A stretch of DNA of 64,000 bases from JBEVOS01 sp044226655 (GTDB lineage: Bacteria > Pseudomonadota > Alphaproteobacteria > Caulobacterales > Aquidulcibacteraceae): the NCBI GenBank assembly GCA_044226655.1, contig JBGAGO010000001.1:310001-374000 (forward strand), written 5' to 3'. Position numbers and translations under genes: made by a program. This document shows, piece by piece, positions 36,350-45,243 of this stretch; position 1 is the first letter of the stretch, and each line of letters begins with the position of its first letter. The notes under the pieces are model-generated. The model saw only the letters and a program-made list of their open reading frames with translations. It was not told where the DNA came from and did not search any database.

Positions 36350-36946
36350 ATGTCGTCCGTGTTTGCATCCGAGAGTGAAGGCGCCAGCCCCGACGTGCTG
36401 GCGTTTGCAGGCCTTGCCGAGCCGTCCGAGGCGGCTTTGGCGCCGGCGTTCGCGCTCGCGGACGATTGCGGCGGCCGCTTCATCGTCGATCCGGACACGG
36501 GCTTCATCAGCGTCGCGAGCGATGAGATCGTCGCGCGCGATCATGGCCGCACGTTCGCGCCGCGCCTGCGCGTGCATGAGACGAATGGCGATGTTTACGA
36601 ACTCAGCGTGCGCCTGACGATCACCGGCATCGTGCCGCAAACCGCGGAAGCCGATGGCTTCGGCGCGTTCGCGATCGAGCCTGCGGCGCCTGCGATCGAG
36701 CCTGCGCCCACGCCCGTCATCGCGGCGGCCCCCGCGCCGCATGCGCATGCCGATACCAAGCCCGTCGCCTTCAGTGCGGCGCATTGGCAGCGCTTCCAAG
36801 CTTTCGCGGCGCAGCCTGGCCAGAACCGCGCGCGCGGCCGGCTGGCGCATGGACCGTTCGGCGCCTTCGCGCCGTCGCCGGATTCGGGCCTCGTCCTGCC
36901 GCAGGCCGTGCTCAGCCTGCCCGCGGCCGCCTTCGACTATCGCTGA
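36350..36946 (+). CDS. Hypothetical protein with a cadherin-like module
   Basis: Start ATG 36350, 8 bases after ggagagga (a TTG at 36332 is in frame but poorer). The 198-residue product has no signal peptide. Residues about 41-94 (GGRFIVDPDTGFISVAS, DHGRTFAPRLRVHETNG, YELSVRLTI) follow the pattern of a cadherin/CA-type repeat. The rest is Ala/Pro-rich with a conserved-looking C-terminus (HGPFGAFAPSPDSGLVLPQAVL). Family and role are unknown; a single module without an export signal is odd. Confidence 0.55.
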   Translation: MSSVFASESEGASPDVLAFAGLAEPSEAALAPAFALADDCGGRFIVDPDTGFISVASDEIVARDHGRTFAPRLRVHETNGDVYELSVRLTITGIVPQTAEADGFGAFAIEPAAPAIEPAPTPVIAAAPAPHAHADTKPVAFSAAHWQRFQAFAAQPGQNRARGRLAHGPFGAFAPSPDSGLVLPQAVLSLPAAAFDYR

Positions 36947-36952
36947 GCGCGT

Positions 36953-37525
36953 CTAGCTTTTCGCGTTCAGCGCGCCGGGACGCAGCATCCGCGAGAACAC
37001 GCCGTCGCGGTCGACCAGCAAATGCTTGAACGCGCCCGCCACATGCAGCGGCAATACGATGAAGATGATCCAGCGGCCGATGGCGTGCGCCGTTTCCGCG
37101 AACTCGTGAACGCCTTGATTGCGCGCGGCGAACGGCGACGGCAGCGTGAGCACGCCCCACACATTGATGGCGCGCCCACCTGACCACACCGCGAGCGGCC
37201 CCGACACGAATTGGATGATGATGGCGATGAGCAGCAGATTCTGCGTGATCGTCGCGAGCAGGTTGAGCCAGCCAGCCTGACGCGGCTTCACGGGCTGCGC
37301 CTGCGCATAGTGCGAGATCACGCGCAGGATCACGAGCACGAGCACCGTCGCGCCCCAGGCGATGTGATAGCCCATCAGCTCGCCGCGCAGCGCCCGATCA
37401 CCGGCCTCGCCCGCCCGATCGGCCTGAATGCCGATGAACGCCATCATGACGACGGAAAGCGCGATCAGCCAATGCAACGCTATGGTGATCCATCCATAGG
37501 ATTCGCTCGTGTTCCAAAGCCGCAT
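36953..37525 (-). CDS. Cytochrome b561
   Basis: A 190-residue, four-helix membrane protein starting at ATG 37525. Haem-ligand histidines are expected in YGWITIALHWLIALSVV (helix 1), in MGYHIAWGATVLVLVILRV (helix 2) and in WIIFIVLPLHVAGAFKHLL (helix 4). Bacterial b561 proteins move electrons between quinol and periplasmic acceptors. It stands alone, convergent with the cadherin-like gene. Confidence 0.88.
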   Translation of the reverse strand: MRLWNTSESYGWITIALHWLIALSVVMMAFIGIQADRAGEAGDRALRGELMGYHIAWGATVLVLVILRVISHYAQAQPVKPRQAGWLNLLATITQNLLLIAIIIQFVSGPLAVWSGGRAINVWGVLTLPSPFAARNQGVHEFAETAHAIGRWIIFIVLPLHVAGAFKHLLVDRDGVFSRMLRPGALNAKS

Positions 37526-37650
37526 AAGCCGCCCTCCCGATGTGGCGCTGCAGTCTAGGCCGGTTGCGCGGCGCGCCAAATGCCATTCGCGTCACCGGCT
37601 GTTGCGCGCCGCCGCGACGCGGCGGAATGTTCCGGCCCAAGGAGGCTCCC

Positions 37651-38931
37651 ATGGCCGAGAAGAAATGGCGCAAGCGCACTTTGGGCAATCGCGCGCTCGC
37701 CCCCGAAACGCTGATGATGGGCTTCGGCTATGATCCGATGCTTTCGGAAGGATCGCTCAAGCCGCCGCAGTTTTCGACCTCGACGTTCGTGTTTCGCTCC
37801 GCCGAAGACGGCAAGAATTTCTTCGCGACCATGCAGGGCCGCCGCAAGCTGGGGCCGGACGAAGAGCCGGGCCTGGTCTATTCGCGCTTCAACAATCCCA
37901 ATCTCGAAGTGCTCGAAGATCGCCTCGCCCTGTGGGACGAAGCGGAAGCGAGCCTCGCCTTCGCCTCCGGCATGGCGGCGATTTCGACCTGCCTGTGGGC
38001 GTTCCTGCGGCCTGGTGAGATCGCGTTGCAAAGTCAGCCGATCTATGGCGGCACGGAGACACTGTTCCATTCCATCCTGCCTGAATTCGGCGTGCGCCAG
38101 GTGGGCTTCGAATCCGAGCAAGGCGTGGACGCGATGCGCGCCGCCGCCGCGCAAGCCAAGAGCATGGGGCGCGTCGGCGCCATCTTCATCGAAACGCCCG
38201 CCAACCCAACGAACTCGCTGGTCGACATCGCGGAAGCGCGGCGGCTTTCGGAGAGCCTCGCCGTCGATGGCAAGCGCCCGCCCGTGATTGTCGACAACAC
38301 GATGCTCGGCCCGATCTTCTGCACGCCGCTCAATCTCGGCGCCGATATCGTGGTGACCTCGCTCACCAAATATGTCGGCGGCCACTCCGATCTGATCGCG
38401 GGCGGCGCCTCGGGCGCGAAGGAGATGCTGGCGCCGGTGCGGCGCATGCGCTCGACGCTCGGCACGATGTGCGATCCGCATACGGCCTGGCTGCTGATGC
38501 GCTCACTGGAAACGCTGAAATTGCGCATGGAAGCCGGCGCGGCGAGCGCCGCCAAAGTCGCCAGCTTCCTGCGCGATCATCCGAAAATCGAAAACGTCTG
38601 GTATCTCGATTTCCTGCCGAAGGATCATCCCGATCGCCCGCTGCACGAAAAGCAGAACAGGAACGCCGGCTCGACCTTCTCGTTTGAAGTGCAGGGCGGC
38701 GAGGATGGCGCCTTTCGCCTGCTCGACCGGCTGCAGGTGATCAAATTGGCCGTCAGCCTCGGCGGCACGGAAACGCTCGCCTCGCATCCCGCCTCGATGA
38801 CGCATTCGGGTATGCCGGCGGAGGAGCTGAAGCGCTTTTCGATCACGCCGGCGCTGATCCGCATTTCGATCGGCGTCGAAAACGCCGACGATCTGATCGC
38901 GGACCTCGAACAAGCGCTGGCGGGCGTATGA
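37651..38931 (+). CDS. Cystathionine gamma-synthase-family PLP enzyme (Cys/Met metabolism)
   Basis: From ATG 37651 (after ggagg) the protein is 426 residues. The PLP lysine is K240 in TSLTKYVGGHSDLIAGG; the phosphate-site segment ASGMAAI and the motif YSRFNNPNLEVLEDRLA are as in the gamma-synthase/methionine gamma-lyase group. It is an enzyme of transsulfuration or methionine breakdown; which one cannot be settled from motifs. The next gene, an EamA carrier, overlaps by 4 bases, so substrate or product export may be linked. Confidence 0.88.
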   Translation: MAEKKWRKRTLGNRALAPETLMMGFGYDPMLSEGSLKPPQFSTSTFVFRSAEDGKNFFATMQGRRKLGPDEEPGLVYSRFNNPNLEVLEDRLALWDEAEASLAFASGMAAISTCLWAFLRPGEIALQSQPIYGGTETLFHSILPEFGVRQVGFESEQGVDAMRAAAAQAKSMGRVGAIFIETPANPTNSLVDIAEARRLSESLAVDGKRPPVIVDNTMLGPIFCTPLNLGADIVVTSLTKYVGGHSDLIAGGASGAKEMLAPVRRMRSTLGTMCDPHTAWLLMRSLETLKLRMEAGAASAAKVASFLRDHPKIENVWYLDFLPKDHPDRPLHEKQNRNAGSTFSFEVQGGEDGAFRLLDRLQVIKLAVSLGGTETLASHPASMTHSGMPAEELKRFSITPALIRISIGVENADDLIADLEQALAGV

Positions 38932-39362
38932 GCGCGGTTCAGCCCTGGCTGCTCTGGGCGCTTGGCTCGGCGTTCTTTGCGGCGTTGACGGCGATCTTCG
39001 CCAAGATCGGCGTCAGCGCGCTCGACTCAAATTATGCGACGTTCATCCGCGTGGTCATCCTCGTGCCGGTGCTGGCGCTGATCGTGACGTTCAGCCATGC
39101 TTGGCGCGCCCCAACCGAGATCAGCGCACGCACATGGATAGCGCTCGCGCTCTCCGCCTTGGCCACGGGCGCATCCTGGCTTTGCTATTTTCACGCGCTG
39201 AAAATCGGCGACGCCGCGCGGGTCGCGCCCGTCGATAAGCTTTCGGTCGTGCTGGTGGCGATCTTCGGCGTGCTCTTCCTGGGCGAAGCGCTGAGCCCTA
39301 GGAACTGGCTGGGCGTGGCGCTGATCGGCGCGGGCGCCGTGCTCGTCGCCCTCAAGGGCTAG
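38928..39362 (+). CDS. Single-domain EamA/DMT-type membrane transporter
   Basis: A 144-residue protein with about five hydrophobic helices and the EamA pattern (WALGSAFFAALTAIFAKIGV at the N-terminus, FGVLFLGEALSPRNWLGVALIGAG at the C-terminus). Typical EamA proteins have two copies of this domain; single-domain versions act as dimers. It overlaps the PLP enzyme gene by 4 bases (ATGA) and is probably translated with it. The substrate may be an amino acid or thiol-related compound, by association only. Confidence 0.85.
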   Translation: MSAVQPWLLWALGSAFFAALTAIFAKIGVSALDSNYATFIRVVILVPVLALIVTFSHAWRAPTEISARTWIALALSALATGASWLCYFHALKIGDAARVAPVDKLSVVLVAIFGVLFLGEALSPRNWLGVALIGAGAVLVALKG

Positions 39363-39457
39363 CGCGCTTTGACGCAGGCGCGCCGCCGCATTTGAGCGGA
39401 AGCCGCCGGTTTTGCGCCGCAATGCAGGCCGAAGCCAGCGCCCGGTCGAGGTGATCC

Positions 39458-40144
39458 ATGGGCGGCCGTATTCTTGTGGTCGAGGACGATTCCAGCGCGG
39501 CTGAGTACATCTGCGCGGGCCTTCGACAGCATGGCTATGTGGTCGATCACGTCGCCGATGGCCGCGATGCGCTCTACCTCGCCACCACCAACGCATTTGA
39601 AGCCGTCGTGCTCGATCGCGGGCTTGAAGGCATGGACGGGCTGACGGCGCTCAAGGCCATGCGCGCGGGCGGCGTGGCGACGCCGGTTCTGGTGCTCTCC
39701 GCGCTCGGTCATATCGATGAGCGCGTGCGCGGCCTGCGCGCCGGCGCGGACGATTACCTCACCAAGCCGTTCGGGTTTTCGGAATTGCTGGCGCGGCTCG
39801 AAGCGCTGACGCGGCGTGGCGCGCCCGCGCGCGCGGAAGTGACGACGCTCTCTTGCGCCGATCTTGAAATGAGCCTCATCACGCGCCGCGTCACGCGCGC
39901 GGGACGGCCCATTGAGCTGCTGCCGCGTGAATTCAAACTGCTCGAATATCTGCTGCGCCATGCCGACAAGGTCGTCACGCGCACCATGCTGCTCGAACAT
40001 GTCTGGGATTATCGCTTCGATCCGCACACCAGCCTGATCGACACGCATATCAGCCGCCTCAGAAAGAAGCTGGAAGACGGCTTCGCCGCGCCCATTCTTC
40101 ATACCGTGCGCGGCGTCGGCTATCGCCTCAGCGCGACGCCATGA
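39458..40144 (+). CDS. OmpR-family response regulator
   Basis: This 228-residue regulator has a receiver domain with acidic pocket VEDD, the phosphoacceptor Asp53 in VVLDRGLEGMDG and Lys in YLTKPFG. The C-terminal winged-helix domain ends RTVRGVGYRLSATP-like, as in OmpR/PhoB. It overlaps its cognate histidine kinase by 4 bases. The target genes are unknown; the small His-rich protein gene just downstream of the kinase is a candidate. Confidence 0.93.
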   Translation: MGGRILVVEDDSSAAEYICAGLRQHGYVVDHVADGRDALYLATTNAFEAVVLDRGLEGMDGLTALKAMRAGGVATPVLVLSALGHIDERVRGLRAGADDYLTKPFGFSELLARLEALTRRGAPARAEVTTLSCADLEMSLITRRVTRAGRPIELLPREFKLLEYLLRHADKVVTRTMLLEHVWDYRFDPHTSLIDTHISRLRKKLEDGFAAPILHTVRGVGYRLSATP

Positions 40145-41499
40145 ACCGGCTCGCGCCGCCCCGCACCTGGATGGGGAGGCGGTTCGTCGTCACGGCGTTG
40201 GCGCTTGTCTCCGCCGCACTCGTCAGCGCGCTGCTGTTCTTCGACTGGCGCATGGAATCGATCGTGCAGCGCACGGCGCGCGACGCCATGACCGATGAGC
40301 TCGCGGAATTGCAAGCCATCGCCGCCGAAGATGGCTCGGACGCCCTGCTCGATGCGCTCGACGTGCGCAGCGGGCTGACGGCGGGCCATTTTCTGCACCT
40401 GCTGGTCGATGCGCAGGGTCGGCCGATCGCCGGCAATGTGGTGAGCTGGCCGCAGGGCATGCAGGCGGACGGCGCCTGGTTTGCGTTTAATCTGCGCGAT
40501 GCGCATGGCGTGGCGCACCGCGCGCTCGGCATCGCCCGCGCTATGCCGGATGGATCGCGGCTGATGATCGCCTCCGATATGGAGGTGCTGAGCCGTGTGC
40601 GCGCCGATGCGTTCAACGCCTTCGCTGCGGCGCTGGCGGCGGCCGTTCTGCTCACGCTGTCGATCGGCTTCTGGGTCGATCGCATGCTGCAGCGGCGGCT
40701 GCGCGGCTTCATCACGGCGACGGAACAGGTGATGGCCGGGCGGCTTGATGCACGGGTCGAGAGCGTCGCCTCGCGCGATGAGCTCGCGGAATTGGCGCAG
40801 CGCCTCAACGCCATGCTGGAGCGCGTCGAGATTCTGATGTCCGGTATGCGCGCCATCACCGATAGCCTCGCCCATGATCTGCGCACGCCGCTGACGCGAC
40901 TGGACGCAGCCCTTGATGCGGCGATGGTCGCCGAAGAGCCGGAACGTGCGCGCCTGATGCGCGAAGCCCGCATCATCGCCGACGATCTGGTGCACATGTT
41001 CGAGACCATGATCGACATCGCGCGCGCCGAAGCGGGCCTGTCGCGCGAAGCCATGGCGCCGACCGATCTTTCGGCGCTGCTGGAGGATATGGTGGAATTG
41101 TTCGGCCCCGCCGCCGAGGACAAATCCATCTCGCTCGCGCTGGCGCCGCACGCGCCCTGCCCGCGGCTCGCGCATCGGGCCTTGGTGGCGCAGGCCATCG
41201 GCAATCTGCTCGACAACGCGATCAAGTACAGCCGCCCGGGCGGGATCATCGAAGCCGCGATTTCGCCCATGGACGGCGGCGCCGACATCGTGGTCAGCGA
41301 TGACGGGCCGGGCGTGCCGGCCGAAGCGCGCGAAGCGGCGGCGCAGCGCTTTTCACGGCTGCCGCGCGATCTCGGCGCGAAGGGCTCGGGCCTGGGCCTT
41401 TCGATCGTGAGCGCGGCGGCGCGGCTCCATGGCGGGCGGCTCCGGCTGGAAGACAACGCGCCCGGCCTCAAAGCCGTGCTCGAAATCCGCACCGCCTAG
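40141..41499 (+). CDS. Sensor histidine kinase (HAMP-type)
   Basis: The 452-residue kinase has two membrane helices (VTALALVSAALVSALLFF near 19-37 and AFAAALAAAVLLTLSIGFWV near 160-180) flanking a ~120-residue periplasmic sensor. A HAMP region follows, then the H-box with phosphoacceptor His245 in SLAHDLRTPLTRL, and the ATPase motifs DNAIKYS, DDGPGVP and GSGLGLSIV. The signal is unknown. It forms an operon with the response regulator. Confidence 0.92.
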   Translation: MNRLAPPRTWMGRRFVVTALALVSAALVSALLFFDWRMESIVQRTARDAMTDELAELQAIAAEDGSDALLDALDVRSGLTAGHFLHLLVDAQGRPIAGNVVSWPQGMQADGAWFAFNLRDAHGVAHRALGIARAMPDGSRLMIASDMEVLSRVRADAFNAFAAALAAAVLLTLSIGFWVDRMLQRRLRGFITATEQVMAGRLDARVESVASRDELAELAQRLNAMLERVEILMSGMRAITDSLAHDLRTPLTRLDAALDAAMVAEEPERARLMREARIIADDLVHMFETMIDIARAEAGLSREAMAPTDLSALLEDMVELFGPAAEDKSISLALAPHAPCPRLAHRALVAQAIGNLLDNAIKYSRPGGIIEAAISPMDGGADIVVSDDGPGVPAEAREAAAQRFSRLPRDLGAKGSGLGLSIVSAAARLHGGRLRLEDNAPGLKAVLEIRTA

Positions 41500-41604
41500 C
41501 TTCCTCGCAGAATTGTAAGCCCCAGGGCGGAAGCGCTGTCAGGCGCGGGCCTTAGACCGGTTTGCGCGACGCAAGCGTGTCGCTGGTCAACAGGATTTCA
41601 GACT

Positions 41605-41856
41605 ATGAAAGCTCTCAAAGGCATCACGGCGGCCGCGCTGGCGCTCAGCTTGGCCGCTGCGCCCGCCTTCGCCGCCTCGGGCGCTTCGCCCGCGCCGAGC
41701 ACGCAGACGACCGCCACGACGACCTCGTCCGCGCATGCCGCCACGGCGACCCATCGTCACCGCCATCGCCATTCCACGGCGACGAGCGCGCAAGCTGCGC
41801 AACCCGCGCGCAGCACGAGCGCGACCTCCTCGTCGTCGTCGAGCACGTCCCACTAA
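41605..41856 (+). CDS. Small exported His/Ser/Thr-rich protein
   Basis: The 83-residue product has a signal peptide (MKALKGITAAALALSLAAAPAFA) and a low-complexity mature part rich in Ala, Ser and Thr with the cluster HRHRHRH. Histidine clusters in periplasmic proteins often bind metals. It starts 105 bases after the kinase gene, suggesting it could be a target of that two-component system. No family was recognised. Confidence 0.65.
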   Translation: MKALKGITAAALALSLAAAPAFAASGASPAPSTQTTATTTSSAHAATATHRHRHRHSTATSAQAAQPARSTSATSSSSSSTSH

Positions 41857-42067
41857 GGGGCTGGCCGGTGCGGGCGAGGGTCGGGTTCCCGCCCCCTCAC
41901 CTCGGTCCGATCCTCGCCCCGCCGCGCTTCTCCGATGTGTTGAACCTCTTATCCCTCCAAGACCTCGGCGGCTTCGGCCGCCGATTTTTGTTGCAGCCCC
42001 GCGCGCGCTTGCGCCGGAGTTGACGGCCCCGCCCGCGCGCTTCAAATGCCGCGCAGGACGGAGCCCC

Positions 42068-43171
42068 ATGATTTCCTTCAAGCTCAGCGAAGAACAGGTG
42101 CTCGCGCGCGATAGCGTGCAGGCGTATGCGAAGGATGTGCTGGCGCCCGCCGCGCGCGAGATCGATGAAGCGGGCGACATGCCGGCGAGCGTGCTGCAGG
42201 CCGGCCATGGGCTGGGCCTGGTCAACGCCAGCATTCCGGAAAGCTATGGCGGCGCTGGCGGTGATCGCTCGGCGATCACCAGCGCGGTCGTGCTTGAAGC
42301 GCTGGGGACGGGCTGCGCCAGCCAGGCCGCCGCGATCATGGCGCCCTCTCTCTTCGTCAACCCGATCCTGGATTTCGGCACGGACGATCAGAAGAAGGAG
42401 CTGCTGCCGCTCTTCACCGGCCGGGACTATCACGCGGCCAGCCTTGCGCTGCACGAAACGCAATTCTCCTTCGGCGTCGACGCGATGAAGACGCGCGCCG
42501 AGCGGCGCGGCAACGGCTTCGTGCTCAACGGCGTCAAGCGGCTCGTGCCGATGGCGACAAGCGCCAGCCACATCCTCGTCCTGGCGCAAACCGGCGCAGG
42601 CGTGGAAGGCGTTGAAGCTTTCATCGTGCCGAAGGACGCCAAGGGCCTCACGATCGAGCACGAAAGCGGCCAAATGGGCTTGAAGCCGGTTCCGCATGGC
42701 AAGCTCACGCTCGACAATGTGGAGTTGCCCGGCTCGGCGCGGCTCGGCGGCGATGCGGGCTCGGATGCGCGCCATATCGTGGCGAGCGCGCGTCTCGGCG
42801 GACTGGCGCTGGCCGTCGGCGTCTCGCGCGCCGTGACCGATGCGTGCATTCCCTATGCGAAAGACCGCATCGCCTTCGGCGAAGCCATCGGCAAGAAGCA
42901 GGCCATCGCTTTCATGATCGCGGACATGCACATCGAATGCGACACGATGCGGCTCATGCTGTGGAAGGCCGCCAGCCAGGTCGAACAGCGCCTCGATGCG
43001 ACGAAAGCGAGCGTGCTGGCGCAGGATTATATCGGCCGCCGCGCGATGAAGATCGCCGACGACGGCGTGCAAGTGTTCGGCGGCCACGGCTTCATCCGCG
43101 ACCTGCCGCTCGAAATGTGGCTGCGCAACGCCCGCGCGTTGACCGTGATGGAAGCGGTGGCGGCGGTATGA
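42068..43171 (+). CDS. Acyl-CoA dehydrogenase family protein (first of two)
   Basis: A 367-residue flavoprotein starting at ATG 42068 (MISFKLSEEQVLARDSV). It has the FAD/substrate motif ALHETQFSFGVDAMKTRA region and a C-terminal QVFGGHGFIRDLPLEMWLRN, as in acyl-CoA dehydrogenases that introduce a trans-2 double bond. The expected catalytic glutamate position is close to MEAVAAV at the very end, and the protein is slightly shorter than usual (~380-390). It pairs with the next acyl-CoA dehydrogenase gene, 196 bases downstream. Confidence 0.88.
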   Translation: MISFKLSEEQVLARDSVQAYAKDVLAPAAREIDEAGDMPASVLQAGHGLGLVNASIPESYGGAGGDRSAITSAVVLEALGTGCASQAAAIMAPSLFVNPILDFGTDDQKKELLPLFTGRDYHAASLALHETQFSFGVDAMKTRAERRGNGFVLNGVKRLVPMATSASHILVLAQTGAGVEGVEAFIVPKDAKGLTIEHESGQMGLKPVPHGKLTLDNVELPGSARLGGDAGSDARHIVASARLGGLALAVGVSRAVTDACIPYAKDRIAFGEAIGKKQAIAFMIADMHIECDTMRLMLWKAASQVEQRLDATKASVLAQDYIGRRAMKIADDGVQVFGGHGFIRDLPLEMWLRNARALTVMEAVAAV

Positions 43172-43204
43172 GTTCGTTGCACCAAGACACGCATGCGACG
43201 CCGT

Positions 43205-43328
43205 CCTTCCCCGTGAGGGGAAGGTGGCGCTGCGAAGCAGCGACGGATGGGGCGGCCGCGCAACGTGGGTCGCGCTTCCACCCCCTCAGTCAGCGCTGCG
43301 CGCTGACAGCTCCCCCTCGCGGGGGAGC
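43205..43328. repeat. Composite palindromic intergenic element (copy D)
   Basis: A hairpin ccttccccgtgaggggaagg and a second gctccccctcgcgggggagc bracket inner palindromes (cgctgcgaagcagcg; gtcagcgctgcgcgctgac) and a gacggatgggg...ccaccccctcag pair. It occupies the gap between the two acyl-CoA dehydrogenase genes. Confidence 0.75.
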
Positions 43329-43367
43329 ACGGCGCGGCGCCCAGCAAGCAATCTAAGGAGAAGCACA

Positions 43368-44576
43368 ATGGTCGATTTCCGCATCTCCGAGACGGATCAG
43401 AAGATCATCGATCAGGTCGTCGCCATGGGCAAAGCGACCGAGCCGCATACGCGCTATTACGAAGAGCACGAGCATGAGCGGCCGCCGGAGAAATTTCCGG
43501 AGACCGAGAGCTTTCCGCCGCTGATGAAGCTGTTCGTCGGCCGCCAGGCCGACGATACGCCGATGATGACCTTGCAAATGCTGCTGGCCATCGCCTCCGG
43601 CTCGACCAATGGCGTCTCCGGCGGGCTGGGCCTGGGCGGCGTGGGCTTCGGCGGCGGCGGCGGACGCGGCTTCGGCCTCGGCAATGCCGCGCTCGGCGCC
43701 TCGGGCACGCCGGAGCAGCAAAAGCGCTGGGGCGGCAAGCTGCTCGCCATGTCGATCACCGAGCCGAATGTCGGCTCCGACACCAAGGCCATCCAGACCA
43801 CGGCGCGGCTCGATGGCGAGGAATGGGTGCTCAACGGCGACAAGATTTTCGTCACCACCGGCATTCAATGCGACGCTGTCGTCGTCTGGGCGACGATCGA
43901 CAAGAGCGCGGGCCGCGCCGGCATCAAGAGCTTCATCGTCGAAAAAGGCGCGCCCGGCTTCGAGGTCGTGCGGCAGGAAAAGAAGCTCGGCATCCGCAAT
44001 TCGGACACTGCTGCTTTTGCGTTTCGCGATTGCCGCATTCCGCGCGATCAATTGCTCGGCGGCGATGAAAGCGTGAAGCCGGAAAAGGGCTCCGGCGGCT
44101 ATAAGGGCGTGATGCGTACCTTCAACATGACGCGCCCGGCCGTCGCCGCCGGCGGCGTCTCGAAGGCCGTGGGCTCGGTGAATTTCGCGCGCGACGCGCT
44201 GAAAGCCGAAGGCGTCGAGGTCGATTGGGCCAAGGGCTTCCACCAGCGCAGCGCCGCCGAACAGAAGCTCATCGAGATGGAGGCCGACGCCGAAGCCGCT
44301 TCGCTCAGCGTGCTCTACGCGGCCTGGCTCGCCGACACCGGCCAGCCCAACAATCTTGAAAGCTCGATCTGCAAGGCCAAGGGCGGCGAGGTCTGCCGCA
44401 CCGTGCCGCAGCGCGCCATGGAATTGCTCGGCGCCATGTCGATCAGCCACGACCATCTGGTCGAGAAATATCTCCGCGACGGCCGCATCAGCGACATCTA
44501 CGAAGGCACCGGCCAAATCCAGCGCCTCATCATCGCGCGCGGGATTTTGGGGTACAGCTCCGAGGAGCTGACGTAA
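43368..44576 (+). CDS. Acyl-CoA dehydrogenase family protein with a glycine-rich segment (second of two)
   Basis: From ATG 43368 (after aaggag) the protein is 402 residues. SITEPNVGSDTKAIQTTA is the FAD-binding loop, the catalytic Glu is in IYEGTGQIQRLI, and IASGSTNGVSGG precedes a glycine-rich run (about residues 82-110: GLGLGGVGFGGGGGRGFGLG) that is unusual for the family at this position. Role: fatty-acid or amino-acid beta-oxidation. It follows the first dehydrogenase gene with a palindromic element between. Confidence 0.9.
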   Translation: MVDFRISETDQKIIDQVVAMGKATEPHTRYYEEHEHERPPEKFPETESFPPLMKLFVGRQADDTPMMTLQMLLAIASGSTNGVSGGLGLGGVGFGGGGGRGFGLGNAALGASGTPEQQKRWGGKLLAMSITEPNVGSDTKAIQTTARLDGEEWVLNGDKIFVTTGIQCDAVVVWATIDKSAGRAGIKSFIVEKGAPGFEVVRQEKKLGIRNSDTAAFAFRDCRIPRDQLLGGDESVKPEKGSGGYKGVMRTFNMTRPAVAAGGVSKAVGSVNFARDALKAEGVEVDWAKGFHQRSAAEQKLIEMEADAEAASLSVLYAAWLADTGQPNNLESSICKAKGGEVCRTVPQRAMELLGAMSISHDHLVEKYLRDGRISDIYEGTGQIQRLIIARGILGYSSEELT

Positions 44577-44584
44577 CGCATCAT

Positions 44585-44736
44585 CCCTTCTCCCCCGCGA
44601 GGGGGAGAAGGTGTCTGCGAAGCAGACGGATGAGGGGGCGCATGTCCGCCGCGTTACATTTTCAAGGTCGCGATATTGAGAAGCTCCCCCTCATCCGGGG
44701 CTTCGCCCCACCTTCTCCCCCTCGCGGGGGAGAAGG
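44585..44736. repeat. Composite palindromic intergenic element (copy E)
   Basis: Closest match to copy A. Hairpins ccttctcccccgcgagggggagaagg and ccttctccccctcgcgggggagaagg bracket gacggatgagggg/cccctcatccg arms and a variable centre (cgcatgtccgccgcgttacattttcaaggtcgcgat) of lower GC. It lies between the dehydrogenase gene and the SnoaL-like gene. Confidence 0.8.
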
Positions 44737-44755
44737 ATGCGCACTATCGTAGCGG

Positions 44756-45187
44756 ATGCTCGCTGACCTCCCCGCCCGCCGCATCGACACTGTCCGCCGC
44801 CACATGGCGCTGGAGATCACGCATGATTGGGATGCGGTGATCGCAACGTTTGAGCATCCGCGCTACGAATTGCTCGGCTCGGGCGCGATCTTCGATGGCG
44901 AAGAGCAGGTGCGCGACTATTTCGCGGCCTCGCGCGTTCCCTTTCCCGATCAGGGCAATGAGATCATCGCCATCGCGCACGAGGGCGATACGGTGCTGGT
45001 CGAGTTCTGGCTGACGGGCACGCATCTCGGCCCGCTGCGCGTCGGCAAGGAGACCATCGCGCCGACCGGCCGCAGCTTCCGCGTGCGCATGGCCGCGAGC
45101 TTCGAATTTGCGCCCGGCAGCGACAAGATCGTCTGCGAGCGGCCCTATTTCGATACGGGCGCCGTGCGCAAAGCGCTCAACATCTGA
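44756..45187 (+). CDS. SnoaL-like / NTF2-fold protein
   Basis: The 143-residue protein has the NTF2-like pattern: an N-terminal helix (IDTVRRHMALEITHDWDAVIATF), the turn FDGEEQVRDYFAASRVPFPD and a beta-sheet half (EIIAIAHEGDTVLVEFWLTG, FRVRMAASFEF). Members act as small-molecule cyclases, isomerases or ligand carriers. Start ATG 44756 begins within the end of the palindromic element; a later start at 44804 (ALEITHDW) would lose the first helix. Single gene, followed by a hairpin. Confidence 0.7.
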   Translation: MLADLPARRIDTVRRHMALEITHDWDAVIATFEHPRYELLGSGAIFDGEEQVRDYFAASRVPFPDQGNEIIAIAHEGDTVLVEFWLTGTHLGPLRVGKETIAPTGRSFRVRMAASFEFAPGSDKIVCERPYFDTGAVRKALNI

Positions 45188-45192
45188 CGCTC

Positions 45193-45228
45193 GTTCCCGG
45201 GCCGGCGCGCCGCGCCGATCCCGGGAAC
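45193..45228. terminator. Hairpin between convergent genes
   Basis: gttcccggg (45193-45201) and cccgggaac (45220-45228) are perfect complements around an 18-base GC-rich loop. It lies between the SnoaL-like gene and the convergent gene ending at 45244 and may stop transcription from both sides. No long T-run follows. Confidence 0.55.
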
Positions 45229-45243
45229 ACTTATGCTTCGCGC

